NCBI GenBank assembly: GCA_024654105.1
Contig: JANLID010000295.1
Coordinates: 1-12,536, forward strand
Length of the DNA stretch: 12,536 nt
Direction of reading: 5' to 3'
From: Gallionella sp.
GTDB lineage: Bacteria > Pseudomonadota > Gammaproteobacteria > Burkholderiales > Gallionellaceae
Under the pieces are notes generated by a model that worked only from the letters and a program-made list of their open reading frames with translations, was not told where the DNA came from and made no database searches. The translations under genes and the position numbers were made by a program. Shown here in pieces: positions 1 through 6,780 of this stretch. How positions within the stretch are numbered: position 1 is the stretch's first letter; the number at the start of each line of letters is the position of its first letter.

Positions 1-125
1 TGAAGGGCTGCGTGCTGTTCGGGCGTTTCGTCTGGGCGGACGACGGCAAGAACCGTCCCGAGGGAGGGTGGGGCGGCAAGGCGCCGGAGTTGCCGCAACC
101 CGGCCTGCCGGACGAAGAAACCTGA
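1..125 (+). CDS. C-terminal end of an unrecognised protein (partial)
   Basis: An open frame runs from the window edge (codons starting at position 3) to TGA at 123-125. It gives about 40 residues that begin KGCVLFGRFVWADDGKN and end PGLPDEET. The tail is rich in Gly, Pro and acidic residues, with a WADDG stretch and no evident membrane segment. I do not recognise the family. The frame is preferred because the two other + frames give an immediate stop or an arginine-rich shadow-like peptide, and because a hairpin terminator follows 17 bases later. The gene converges on the pilin gene. The start and most of the protein lie outside the window. Confidence 0.5.
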   Translation, partial: KGCVLFGRFVWADDGKNRPEGGWGGKAPELPQPGLPDEET

Positions 126-141
126 TTGCGGTGAAATAAAA

Positions 142-163
142 AAAGCCCGCCGAAGCGGGCTTT
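142..163 (-). terminator. Rho-independent terminator, mainly for the pilin gene
   Basis: A perfect 9-bp stem (AAAGCCCGC, 142-150, with GCGGGCTTT, 155-163) closes on the tetraloop CGAA. Read on the minus strand the stem is followed by a long T-rich tract (positions 141 down to about 134), the classic form. It lies 20 bases beyond the pilin stop. On the + strand only three T follow, so it may act weakly for the upstream + gene too. Confidence 0.9.
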
Positions 164-183
164 GTCACGCCGGGTGGTTTGGT

Positions 184-825
184 TTAGAAACCCATACACA
201 CCAGATATGGTGTGTCATCAACAATACTGGCTGTTGCTATGGCTGCAGCGGGAGTTGTTGTTCCTGCGGCTACAACTCTTAAGGAACCGCTGGCTGTATC
301 TTGATTGTCAAGGGTAATATCTAATTGCTTTGCAAACTTGCCAGGTATGGAGTTTGAGCAAACGATGTAAGAGCCAGTCATACCGGTTATGGGAGATTCG
401 GCGGCATTTGTAAGCCCGATCTTGCCACCTGACGCGTTATCAGGGCGAATATCTCCTGCGGTGTCAACTGGACCAGCGGCAAGATTTGCCAAGCGTACAT
501 GCTGCCAGAAAACGTGGGCCTCAACTGTACCGGTATCGGCCCATTCGCCCTGAATAACACCGTTACCTAATGTGCCGCCAGTTCCAGCAACGGCGCTTGC
601 TCCCAAGTGTGCTGCCGCCGAGCTGTCATCACCCGGTAGTGCCTTGTATTTGTCTTGGTAGCCGTAGATGAATAATGGGACATTCTTGAAATCGGTTGCG
701 AGGTTCTTGACCTTGGCGCTGTTGATGAGCTCCTGGCCCTTCAGCACGCCGCCGAGCAGCAGACCGATAATCACCAGTACGATGGCGATTTCGATCAGGG
801 TAAAGCCGGATTGTTTGCGTTTCAT
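184..825 (-). CDS. Type IV prepilin-like protein (major-pilin type N terminus)
   Basis: Predicted 213-residue prepilin. The start MKRKQSG^FTLIEIAIVLV is a classic class III leader: short basic leader, prepilin peptidase site after Gly7, Phe at +1 and the conserved Glu at +5 of the mature protein. A hydrophobic helix follows (about 8-30). The globular part carries a KALPGDD motif near residue 60 and ends with a Cys pair (C156 and C210, in YIVCSNS and YLVCMGF) that probably forms the C-terminal disulfide loop of pilins. The ATG at 825 is chosen because GGAGGG (838-833) sits 7 bases upstream; the in-frame TTG at 840 overlaps that Shine-Dalgarno sequence. The gene stands alone between a terminator and a sigma-54 promoter. 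It could be a structural pilin or a type II secretion pseudopilin; the strong dedicated promoter favours an abundant pilin. The C-terminal half is less GC-rich than neighbouring genes. Confidence 0.88.
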   Translation of the reverse strand: MKRKQSGFTLIEIAIVLVIIGLLLGGVLKGQELINSAKVKNLATDFKNVPLFIYGYQDKYKALPGDDSSAAAHLGASAVAGTGGTLGNGVIQGEWADTGTVEAHVFWQHVRLANLAAGPVDTAGDIRPDNASGGKIGLTNAAESPITGMTGSYIVCSNSIPGKFAKQLDITLDNQDTASGSLRVVAAGTTTPAAAIATASIVDDTPYLVCMGF

Positions 826-832
826 TGTGATA

Positions 833-838
833 CCCTCC
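833..838 (-). promoter_or_regulatory. Shine-Dalgarno site that sets the pilin start
   Basis: GGAGGG on the minus strand lies 7 bases before the ATG at 825-823. It argues against the upstream in-frame TTG (840-838), which would overlap the site and put five extra residues before the prepilin leader. Confidence 0.85.
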
Positions 839-871
839 AAAAAATTATTTTATTGTTACGCCGACAACAAC

Positions 872-888
872 GAGCAATTGCCGTGCCA
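872..888 (-). promoter_or_regulatory. Sigma-54 (RpoN) promoter of the pilin gene
   Basis: On the minus strand the bases from 888 to 873 read TGGCACG-N4-TTGCT, an exact match to the consensus TGGCACG-N4-TTGCW. The -24 GG is at 887-886 and the -12 GC at 875-874, which predicts transcription starting near 862 and a leader of about 37 bases before the ATG at 825. Pilin genes are often RpoN-dependent (the PilS/PilR-pilA paradigm), so an enhancer-binding activator is expected. None is encoded in this window. Confidence 0.9.
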
Positions 889-960
889 GTATCGAAATAA
901 ATGGCTGACTTCCGGCTGTGGGGCGGAAGAAAATCCCCCCGTTTTTTGGGGACATTGCAA

Positions 961-973
961 TAACTAATTGATT
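961..973 (-). promoter_or_regulatory. Probable IHF-binding site upstream of the sigma-54 promoter
   Basis: On the minus strand 973-961 reads AATCAATTAGTTA, which matches the IHF consensus WATCAANNNNTTR at every defined position. It lies about 75 bp upstream of the -24 element, in the A/T-rich part of the pilin-kinase gap. DNA bending by IHF between an activator site and an RpoN promoter is a common arrangement. A second, poorer match lies at 996-1008. The consensus is short, so a chance match is possible. Confidence 0.5.
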
Positions 974-1085
974 TTCAATGACTAATAATCTTACAGAAGA
1001 TATTGATATTATGGTCACCTGCCCGAATTACCGGGTGGCCGTAACTCGTGTACGTTGCTGCTTTTGCGGTGATCTGATGAGATGC

Positions 1086-1113
1086 TGACAGAATAATGAC
1101 GAAATGTTGACAC
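1086..1113 (-). promoter_or_regulatory. Possible activator site: two (G/C)TGTC repeats
   Basis: ATGCTGACA (1082-1090) and ATGTTGACA (1104-1112) are direct repeats 22 bp apart, about two helical turns. On the minus strand they give GTGTC and CTGTC, which resembles the (C/G)TGTC repeats described for PilR at the Pseudomonas pilA promoter. The second overlaps the start codon of the kinase gene. The distance to the predicted pilin start (about 225-250 bp) is long but workable with IHF bending. Sites this short are easily coincidental. Confidence 0.25.
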
Positions 1114-2819
1114 TTGTTTTGAAAAATCGTTTGCGCGCCGGGCGCTGGCTGCTGCTGGCGATGCTTGGCTTACTGCATGGCCTGATGCTGCTCGACATCG
1201 GCAGTGTATGGGCGCATCCGCTGCTGCTGGCGCACCTCGGCCTGTTTCTGCTCTGGCAGCCGCTGTGGCGCGGTGAGCAGGAAGTGGGGCGCGGCGGGCT
1301 CATATTCATCGCGCTGGCGGCCGCCGTGGCGCTGTTCTGGCTGAACTGGTGGATCATCGCGTTCTGGTTGACCGGCTTGTTCGGCATCGTCGGCGCGCGC
1401 GTGTTCGCTTTTCATGACCGCGGAACGCGCCTGTTGTACCTGTCGGTGATGGCGTATTTGCTATCGGCGCTGCTGCTCTGGGTAGTGCCGCATCTGTTCG
1501 GCGCGCCGTCCCCTGCTGGGGAGGGACACTTTGAAACCGGGCATTTGATGATGTGGTATTTGCTGCCCGTGCTGTTGCTGGGCATGGCGGCGCTGCCGGT
1601 GCGCGACGAGACGGCGGAAAGCGCACAGACGGTGGATTTCATCTACAGCCTGCTGTTGTTCATGCTGTTGGCGCTGGTGGTACTCGGCAGCCTCGCCTTC
1701 ATGTTTCTGGCGAAGCTGGATTATCTCGAGGCGTTGCTGCGCACCTTGTTATTGATGGGACTGATCCTGCTGGCGCTTGGCGGGCTGTGGAACCCGCGTC
1801 AGGGTTTCGGCGGTTTGCAGGTAATGTTCTCGCGTTACCTGCTGAATATCGGCACGCCGTTCGAAGGCTGGCTCACCCAATTGGCGGAGGCGGCGCAACG
1901 CGAACCCGATGCGGCGTCCTATCTGCGCCGCGCCACTGTGTTGCTCGCGGATTTTCCGTGGCTGGCCGGCGTATTCTGGCAATCGCCCGACGGCGCCGGA
2001 CAAATCGGCCAATCCAGCAACCATGAAGTACGGGTGCAGGAGGGTGAATTGCGCCTGACTGTGTACGCCAGTCAATCGCTCAGCCCTACCGTGCTGTTGC
2101 ACATTCACTTGCTCGCGCAACTGGTGGGCTATTTTTATCAGGCCAAGCAGCGCGAACAAAGGTTGCGCGATATCACGCATTTGCAGGCCGTGTATGAGAC
2201 CGGTGCGCGCCTGACGCATGATCTGAAAAACATGCTGCAATCGTTGCTCACGCTGACCGCCGTCGCGCAAGGCCACGAAAAGAAATCACAGCAACTGCTG
2301 CAACAGCAACTGCCGATACTGAGCCGACGCATCGGATTGACGCTGGGCAAACTGGAGCAGCCGCAGCTTGAGAGCGATACGCCGCTGCTTTCTCTGGCAG
2401 CGTGGCTGGATGCGTTGCGGCTGCGCAACCGGCATCAGCCGATCGACTGGCTTCTTCCGGACGAGCTTCCGGACCAGGACATCCCTGCCGCATTATTCGA
2501 CTGTGTCGTGGACAATCTGCTCGACAACGCGCTGAGGAAACGCCAGACCGAACCTGACATCGGCATTTTCGTCAAAATTGCTGCCGAACCGTTATGCGTG
2601 ACCGTCTGTGATAGCGGCGATGCGATACCGGAAGTGATTGCCGCAAACCTGTTGCGCAGGGTCGTTGTCTCCGAAAATGGCCTGGGGGTGGGCTTGTACC
2701 AATCCGCGCGCTGGGCGGAGCAACAGGGCTGCCGCTTGATCTTGACCAGCAACCAGGACGGCAAGGTGTGCTTCGAGTTGCGCTGCGGTTCCGGCATGGA
2801 CGCGCCAGCGCGCCCGTAA
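1104..2819 (+). CDS. Membrane-bound sensor histidine kinase, PrsK-like HDLKN type
   Basis: The 571-residue protein starts with about eight hydrophobic segments (residues 14-230). A soluble GAF-like sensor region follows (about 240-345), then a short linker helix and the kinase core: H box TGARLTHDLKN with phospho-acceptor H372, N box DNLLDNA (470-476), G1 box DSGD (503-506) and G2 box NGLGVGL (525-531). The HDLKN box and the many-helix N terminus recall PrsK-type kinases that work with sigma-54 activators; PilS has six helices, a PAS domain and a different H box. No response regulator is in the window. The gene is divergent from a sigma-54 pilin gene, so a role in pilin control is plausible but unproven. 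No strong ribosome site precedes the ATG. Residues 134-141 (SPAGEG region, 1509-1530) look like a small repeat-derived insertion between membrane segments. Confidence 0.8.
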   Translation: MLTLVLKNRLRAGRWLLLAMLGLLHGLMLLDIGSVWAHPLLLAHLGLFLLWQPLWRGEQEVGRGGLIFIALAAAVALFWLNWWIIAFWLTGLFGIVGARVFAFHDRGTRLLYLSVMAYLLSALLLWVVPHLFGAPSPAGEGHFETGHLMMWYLLPVLLLGMAALPVRDETAESAQTVDFIYSLLLFMLLALVVLGSLAFMFLAKLDYLEALLRTLLLMGLILLALGGLWNPRQGFGGLQVMFSRYLLNIGTPFEGWLTQLAEAAQREPDAASYLRRATVLLADFPWLAGVFWQSPDGAGQIGQSSNHEVRVQEGELRLTVYASQSLSPTVLLHIHLLAQLVGYFYQAKQREQRLRDITHLQAVYETGARLTHDLKNMLQSLLTLTAVAQGHEKKSQQLLQQQLPILSRRIGLTLGKLEQPQLESDTPLLSLAAWLDALRLRNRHQPIDWLLPDELPDQDIPAALFDCVVDNLLDNALRKRQTEPDIGIFVKIAAEPLCVTVCDSGDAIPEVIAANLLRRVVVSENGLGVGLYQSARWAEQQGCRLILTSNQDGKVCFELRCGSGMDAPARP

Positions 2820-2851
2820 ACCCGTGCAGAGCATCGCAATGACGCGGCGGA

Positions 2852-4156
2852 TTACGCTTGCCGCATCAAGGCTTCAATATCAGGCACCGTTTTGGGCGCA
2901 GCCGCGGTCAGCACTTCGTTGCCTTGTTGCGTAATCGCCACATCGTCCTCGATGCGAATGCCGATGTTCCATAGCTCGGGCGGTATGTCATCGGCGGGGC
3001 GGATGTAGCAGCCCGGTTCGACGGTCAGCGTCATGCCGGGCTGCAACGTGCGCCAGTGGTTGTCTACCTTGTAGTCGCCGACATCGTGCACGTCCATGCC
3101 CAGCCAGTGACTGGTGCGATGCATGTAAAACTTCTTGTAACTTTCGCTTTCCAGTACGCCGCCCACGCTGCCGTGACACAGCTTGAGGTCGATGAAACCC
3201 TGCGCCAATACGCGCAGCGCGGCATTGTGCGGCTCGTCCCAGGCGTTGCCGGGACGGGCAGCGGCGATCGCGGCTGCCTGCGCGGCGAGCACGATTTCGT
3301 AGGTGTCTTTTTGTGTGGCGCTGAACTTGCCGTCGACCGGGAAAGTGCGCGTGATGTCGGCGGCATAGCCTTCCACTTCGCAGCCTGCGTCGATCAACAG
3401 CAGATTGCCGCCGATGAGTTGCGCGTTGTTTTCAACGTAGTGCAGCACACAGGCATTCGCGCCGCCGGCGACAATGGAAGGGTAGGCCGGATGGCGTGAG
3501 CCGTGGCGGCAGAATTCGTGCAGCAGTTCCGCCTCGATCTCATATTCGAACCGGCCGGGACGGACGAAGCGCATAGCGCGGCAATGCGCCTGCGCGGAGA
3601 TGGCGGCGGCGCGGCGCATGATATCCAGCTCGGCCGCATCCTTGATCAGGCGCATCTCGTGGAGCAGTGCACGCACGTCGCGAATCTCGTCCGGCGCGCG
3701 GATACCGCTGCGCACTTTGGCCTGCACCGTGTTGCGCAACTTGAGCAGGCGCTGATCCCATGCCGCATCGCCGCCAATCGGGTAAAACAGCGTGGACTGA
3801 TTGCCTAGCAGTTCGACTAATTTTTCATCCAGTTGCGCGATGGGATAGGTTGCGTCGAATCCGAGTTGTTCTCTTGCGGCCTCCGGGCCGGTGCGGTAGC
3901 CATCCCAGATTTCGCGTTCCGGGTTTTTCTCGCGGCAGAACAGGATGGACTGCGGCTCGTTGCCCGCGATCAGCACCAGCACCGCTTCCGGCTCGGAGAA
4001 GCCGGTGAGGTAGTAAAAGCTGCTGTCGTGCCGGTAGGCATAGTGCGTGTCGCCGTTGCGCGCCACCTCTTCTGCGGTGGGAATGACGGCGATGCCGCGC
4101 TGCATTTTTTCCAGCAGGCGGGCGCGGCGTTGGCGGTAGAGGGAGGGATCAGGCAT
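2852..4156 (-). CDS. pepP: Xaa-Pro aminopeptidase (aminopeptidase P)
   Basis: The 434-residue protein matches E. coli PepP (441) in length and layout: an N-terminal aminopeptidase-P domain (about 1-165, with AYRHDSSFYYLTGFSEPEA) and a C-terminal pita-bread metallopeptidase domain. The dinuclear metal ligands are visible: D256 and D267 (IDAGCE...AADITRTF), H350 (SHWLGMDVHDVG), E380 (TVEPGCY) and E403 (RIEDDVAI). It removes N-terminal residues that precede proline, in the cytoplasm. The ATG at 4156 is chosen because it gives the usual MPDPSLYRQRRARLLEKMQ start and overlaps the murU stop by 8 bases (ATGCCTGA), a typical coupling overlap. An in-frame ATG at 4222 would extend 22 residues deep into murU and looks spurious. 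It converges on the kinase gene with only 32 bases between the stops and no obvious terminator there. Confidence 0.93.
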   Translation of the reverse strand: MPDPSLYRQRRARLLEKMQRGIAVIPTAEEVARNGDTHYAYRHDSSFYYLTGFSEPEAVLVLIAGNEPQSILFCREKNPEREIWDGYRTGPEAAREQLGFDATYPIAQLDEKLVELLGNQSTLFYPIGGDAAWDQRLLKLRNTVQAKVRSGIRAPDEIRDVRALLHEMRLIKDAAELDIMRRAAAISAQAHCRAMRFVRPGRFEYEIEAELLHEFCRHGSRHPAYPSIVAGGANACVLHYVENNAQLIGGNLLLIDAGCEVEGYAADITRTFPVDGKFSATQKDTYEIVLAAQAAAIAAARPGNAWDEPHNAALRVLAQGFIDLKLCHGSVGGVLESESYKKFYMHRTSHWLGMDVHDVGDYKVDNHWRTLQPGMTLTVEPGCYIRPADDIPPELWNIGIRIEDDVAITQQGNEVLTAAAPKTVPDIEALMRQA

Positions 4157-4373
4157 GGGCGGCATTCTGCGACGAACGTATCCGGATGTCGAGTTCGGCG
4201 AGACGTTGCGGTGTGCCGACATCTACCCATAAACCCCGGTGGTGTTCGCCGCTGACTTTGCCGAGCGCAATTTGCGCGCGCAGCAGCGGGGCGAGCGGCG
4301 CAATGCCGCCGCGCGGAATGCCGGCAAACAGCGCGGGCTGGTAGATGCCGATGCCGCTGAAAGTTAAAAGAGC

Positions 4374-4401
4374 GGGAAGTGGGGAGTGGGAAGTGGGAAG
4401 T
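4374..4401 (-). repeat. Heptanucleotide tandem repeat inside murU (4 copies)
   Basis: On the + strand GGGAAGT occurs at 4374-4380, 4388-4394 and 4395-4401, with the variant GGGGAGT at 4381-4387. On the coding strand the unit is ACTTCCC. It encodes a Pro/Ser/Leu-rich stretch that relatives lack. Since 7 is not a multiple of 3, gain or loss of one copy would shift the reading frame. Confidence 0.9.
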
Positions 4402-4572
4402 GGATAAATGCGGCTTCCATTCAAAGCGAAATCGCCGTTCGGGTGATACGGGGGATTGTCCACCAGCACCAGGTGCGCGACATCGCCGCTTGCCTGCATA
4501 GCCGCCGCGCATGCCGGCAGTTGCGCGAAATCGTAATCGCACCAGACGTCGCCGTTGATCACGGCGAAGGGC

Positions 4573-4616
4573 TCTCCCTCTCCCCCAGCCCCTCCCCCGC
4601 CAGCGGGGGAGGGGAG
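4573..4616 (-). repeat. GC-rich hairpin repeat inside murU (family A copy 1)
   Basis: On the minus strand CTCCCCTCCCCCGC is followed by TGGCGGGGGAGGGG and a GGGGGAGAGGGAGAG tail, forming a strong stem-loop. The arrangement matches the element at 4927-4964 in the opposite orientation (stem, short loop, then a G/A-rich tail). In murU it is read in frame as a Gly/Pro/Glu-rich insert. Confidence 0.8.
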
Positions 4617-4926
4617 TAAAAGCGGCAACGCGTTGGCGATGCCGCCCGCAGTTTCCAGGGCCGTGCCTTCCGACGACTAGGTGATATGTGCGCCGAAGCG
4701 GCTGCCATCGCCGAGCGCTGCTTCAATCTGTTCACCCAAGTGAGCGTGATTGATGATGATGCCGGTGATGCCGGCACGCGCCAGCCGCTCGATATGCCAG
4801 ACGATGAGCGGTTTGCCGCCGGCTTGCAGCAGAGGCTTGGGGATGTGATCGGTGAGCGGGCGCATTCTCTCTCCCCGGCCCGCTGCTAATATCATGGCCA
4901 TCATGGGATTGTGTCTTTCACGTTCG

Positions 4927-4964
4927 CCCCCTCGCCCGCTTGCGGGAGAGGGTTGGGGAGAGGG
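4927..4964 (+). repeat. GC-rich hairpin repeat in the amgK-murU gap (family A copy 2)
   Basis: CCCTCGCCCGC (4929-4939) pairs with GCGGGAGAGGG (4942-4952) with one mismatch, and a TTGGGGAGAGGG tail follows. It fills half of the 78-base gap between amgK and murU. It has no T tract on the minus strand, so it is not an obvious terminator, but the hairpin may weaken or process the transcript between the two genes. Confidence 0.8.
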
Positions 4965-4982
4965 AAATGTATAGCATCATAT

Positions 4983-5987
4983 TCAGAAGGTATATCCCGT
5001 TTGCGCGTGATGCGGTTCCAGCGTATCGAGCAGGTTGAGCAGCGGCTTGAGATCAATGTAGCGCGCGCAGGCGCGGCGCAGGTAATCCATTACCAGCGGC
5101 ATGTCCTTCAGGTAGCCTTCCTTGCCATCGCGGTGATACAGGCGCGCAAAAATACCCAGCACCTTGATATGGCGCTGCACGCCCATCCATTCATAGTCGC
5201 GGTAGAACCCGCCAAAGTCTTCGTGAACCGGCAGTCCGGCCTTGCGCGCCTTTTCCCAATAACGGATCAGCCAGTCGATGATTTCCGCCTCTTCCCAGCG
5301 GATGTAGGCATCCTTGAACAGCGAAGCGAGGTCATAGGTGATCGGTCCATATACCGCATCCTGAAAGTCCAGAATTCCAGGGTTCGGCTCGGTGAGCATG
5401 AGATTGCGCGAATGGTAGTCGCGATGCACATACACGCGCGGCTGGGCGAGGTTGTTGCGCACGATGCGCCGGAAGCACTCTTCCAGCGTGATGCCCTGTT
5501 TTTCGTCAAGCGTGATGCCGAGATGTTTGGCGGCATACCACTCCGGAAATAAACGCATCTCGCGCAGCAGCAAGGCCTCATCGTAAGGAGGCAATTCGCT
5601 CTCCTTCGAGGCGAGCTGGATCTTGATCAGTGCGCCGGTGGCAGCGTCATATAGTTCGTGCGCCGTGCCGGCATTTCTTTCGCACAGGGCTTGCAGGTAA
5701 GTGGTGCTGCCGAGGTCGGACAGCAGCAGGAATCCTTGCTGCAGGTCTTGCGCAAACACATGCGGAACATGCGTTCCGGCGTCCTCGAACAATTTCGCGA
5801 TATGCAGAAACGGGCGGCAGTCTTCGTGCTGTGGCGGCGCATCCATGATGACCCGCGTCCGGCCGTCCTTGAACGTGGCGCGGAAATAGCGGCGGAAGCT
5901 GGCGTCGGCGGAGGCCGGCGCAAGGGTAAAAATCTCGCCGGGGAACTGGCAGCGCAGCCACTCGGTAACTTGTTGTTGGCGTTGCAT
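4983..5987 (-). CDS. amgK: Anomeric MurNAc/GlcNAc kinase
   Basis: The 334-residue protein belongs to the aminoglycoside phosphotransferase/choline kinase fold. It shows the Brenner motif HRDYHSRNLM (H188-D190-N195, catalytic base D190) and the metal-binding DFQDA (D207). The N-terminal lobe has ASADASFRRYFR, as in AmgK. AmgK phosphorylates the anomeric carbon of N-acetylmuramate (and GlcNAc), giving the sugar-1-phosphate used by MurU. This cytoplasmic bypass returns recycled cell-wall sugar to UDP-MurNAc without de novo synthesis and is linked to intrinsic fosfomycin tolerance. The length agrees with the Pseudomonas enzyme. It is first in the minus-strand operon and divergent from lptD, with a 61-base gap to the likely lptD ATG. 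No clear Shine-Dalgarno sequence precedes the ATG. Confidence 0.9.
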   Translation of the reverse strand: MQRQQQVTEWLRCQFPGEIFTLAPASADASFRRYFRATFKDGRTRVIMDAPPQHEDCRPFLHIAKLFEDAGTHVPHVFAQDLQQGFLLLSDLGSTTYLQALCERNAGTAHELYDAATGALIKIQLASKESELPPYDEALLLREMRLFPEWYAAKHLGITLDEKQGITLEECFRRIVRNNLAQPRVYVHRDYHSRNLMLTEPNPGILDFQDAVYGPITYDLASLFKDAYIRWEEAEIIDWLIRYWEKARKAGLPVHEDFGGFYRDYEWMGVQRHIKVLGIFARLYHRDGKEGYLKDMPLVMDYLRRACARYIDLKPLLNLLDTLEPHHAQTGYTF

Positions 5988-6010
5988 ATCGGGCTTTTTG
6001 AATAGCGTTA

Positions 6011-6036
6011 ATGGTAAACTTGCGCGAGTTTACCAT
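6011..6036. promoter_or_regulatory. Palindrome in the amgK-lptD divergent gap
   Basis: ATGGTAAAC (6011-6019) and GTTTACCAT (6028-6036) form a perfect 9-bp inverted repeat around an 8-base centre that is itself nearly palindromic (GCGC core). It lies 23 bases from the amgK start and 12 bases from the likely lptD ATG. Because of the symmetry, TAAACT occurs on both strands and could serve as a weak -10 for each direction; I find no good -35 partners. It could be an operator shared by both operons or a short RNA hairpin. Confidence 0.5.
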
Positions 6037-6048
6037 CTTGCCATTGCC

Positions 6049-6780
6049 ATGCGGTTTCACCTCAAATCCGTTGCACTCTCTTTGCTTTGCACCTTTGCGC
6101 ATCATGCGGGCGCGAATGCGGAGCCGCTTGTGTTGCGCATGGACAAGACCTTCATGGCGATGGCGGGGACGACACAGGAAACGCCCACCTTTGTTGAGGC
6201 AGATCGCCTGACCGGCAAAAAGGGAGGCCAGTTCGAGGCCACCGGCAATGCAGTATTGCGCAAGCGCGGGCAATCCATCCAGGCGGATCGCCTGTTGTAT
6301 TTTCAGGATACGCAGTGGCTCGATGCGCAGGGCTCAGTGGTGCTGAGACAGAGGGGTGACACCATGAGCGGGCCACACCTCAAGCTGAATCTGGATACCA
6401 ATATCGGCACGATGGAGCAGCCGGTATTCTTTCTGGCGGAGAACGGCGGGCGCGGCGCCGCCGATATGTTGCATATTCGGGACAGGCAGCACTATTCGCT
6501 CGACAACGCGACCTATACCACCTGCCCGGCGGATAACGAAGACTGGCTATTGAAAATGAAGGGGCTGGAGATTGATCGCGATCGACAGGTCGGCGTGGCG
6601 CAACATGTCCGGGTCGAATTCCTGGGGCTGCCGATCCTGTATTCACCATGGATGGACTTTCCGCTCAGCGACCAGCGCAAGTCCGGTTTTCTCGCGCCGT
6701 TATTCGGTGGCACGACCAAGGGCGGCAGCGAATTGACCTTGCCGTATTACTGGAACATTGCGCCAAATCGCGATGCTTAA
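6049..6780 (+). pseudogene. lptD: LPS-assembly protein LptD, N-terminal fragment
   Basis: LptD with LptE inserts lipopolysaccharide into the outer leaflet. This fragment (243 residues) has a signal peptide (MRFHLKSVALSLLCTFAHHAGANA), an LptA-like periplasmic domain (FVEADRLTGKKGGQFEATGNAVLRKRG region), the conserved Cys of the TYTTCPADNEDW motif and the start of the barrel (LPILYSPWMDFPLSDQRKSGFLAP, LTLPYYWNIAPNRDA). It stops at TAA 6778-6780 right after APNRDA, where relatives continue with a TITPxYMxxRG stretch. The ATG at 6049 begins a credible signal peptide but has no clear ribosome site; the frame is open back to TTG at 5998, across the palindrome. The rest of the gene follows in another frame. 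Confidence 0.88.

Larger units (their letters stand above)
4149..4904 (-). pseudogene. murU: N-acetylmuramate-1-phosphate uridylyltransferase, interrupted by an amber codon
   Basis: MurU makes UDP-MurNAc from MurNAc-1-phosphate in the peptidoglycan recycling bypass. The N terminus has the nucleotidyltransferase signature MILAAGRGERMRPLT...PKP, then INGDVWCDYDF (metal site) and SGIGIY further on. The frame is open from 4904 to 4149 except for TAG at 4679-4677 (codon 76). Relatives read I-R/T-Y-S at this place, so TAC to TAG is the simplest explanation; there is no frameshift. The full frame is 251 codons, against about 223 in the Pseudomonas enzyme. The excess matches two repeat-derived insertions: PSPAGGGGAGGEG (4573-4616) and YPLPTSHSPLP (4374-4401). 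It follows amgK, its usual partner, and overlaps pepP. Unless the stop is suppressed or is a sequencing error, only a 75-residue N-terminal piece is made from the normal start. Confidence 0.85.

Noticed and set aside
826..840. TTG at 840 as the pilin start
   Set aside because: The codon is part of the Shine-Dalgarno sequence for ATG 825 and would lengthen the conserved prepilin leader without reason.
914..945. Possible terminator made of CCCCCC and GGGG around a T run
   Set aside because: The stem is only five base pairs, the T run is in the loop, and no gene ends there.
668..967. 99-codon + strand frame across the pilin start and promoter
   Set aside because: It is antisense to the prepilin leader and runs through the sigma-54 promoter; no family resemblance.
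4157..4222. ATG at 4222 as the pepP start
   Set aside because: The 22 extra residues are the murU C-terminal region read in another frame, and the ATG at 4156 gives the usual family start and an 8-base coupling overlap.
4374..4401. CRISPR-like array
   Set aside because: The repeats are 7-base tandem units without spacers; no cas genes are present.
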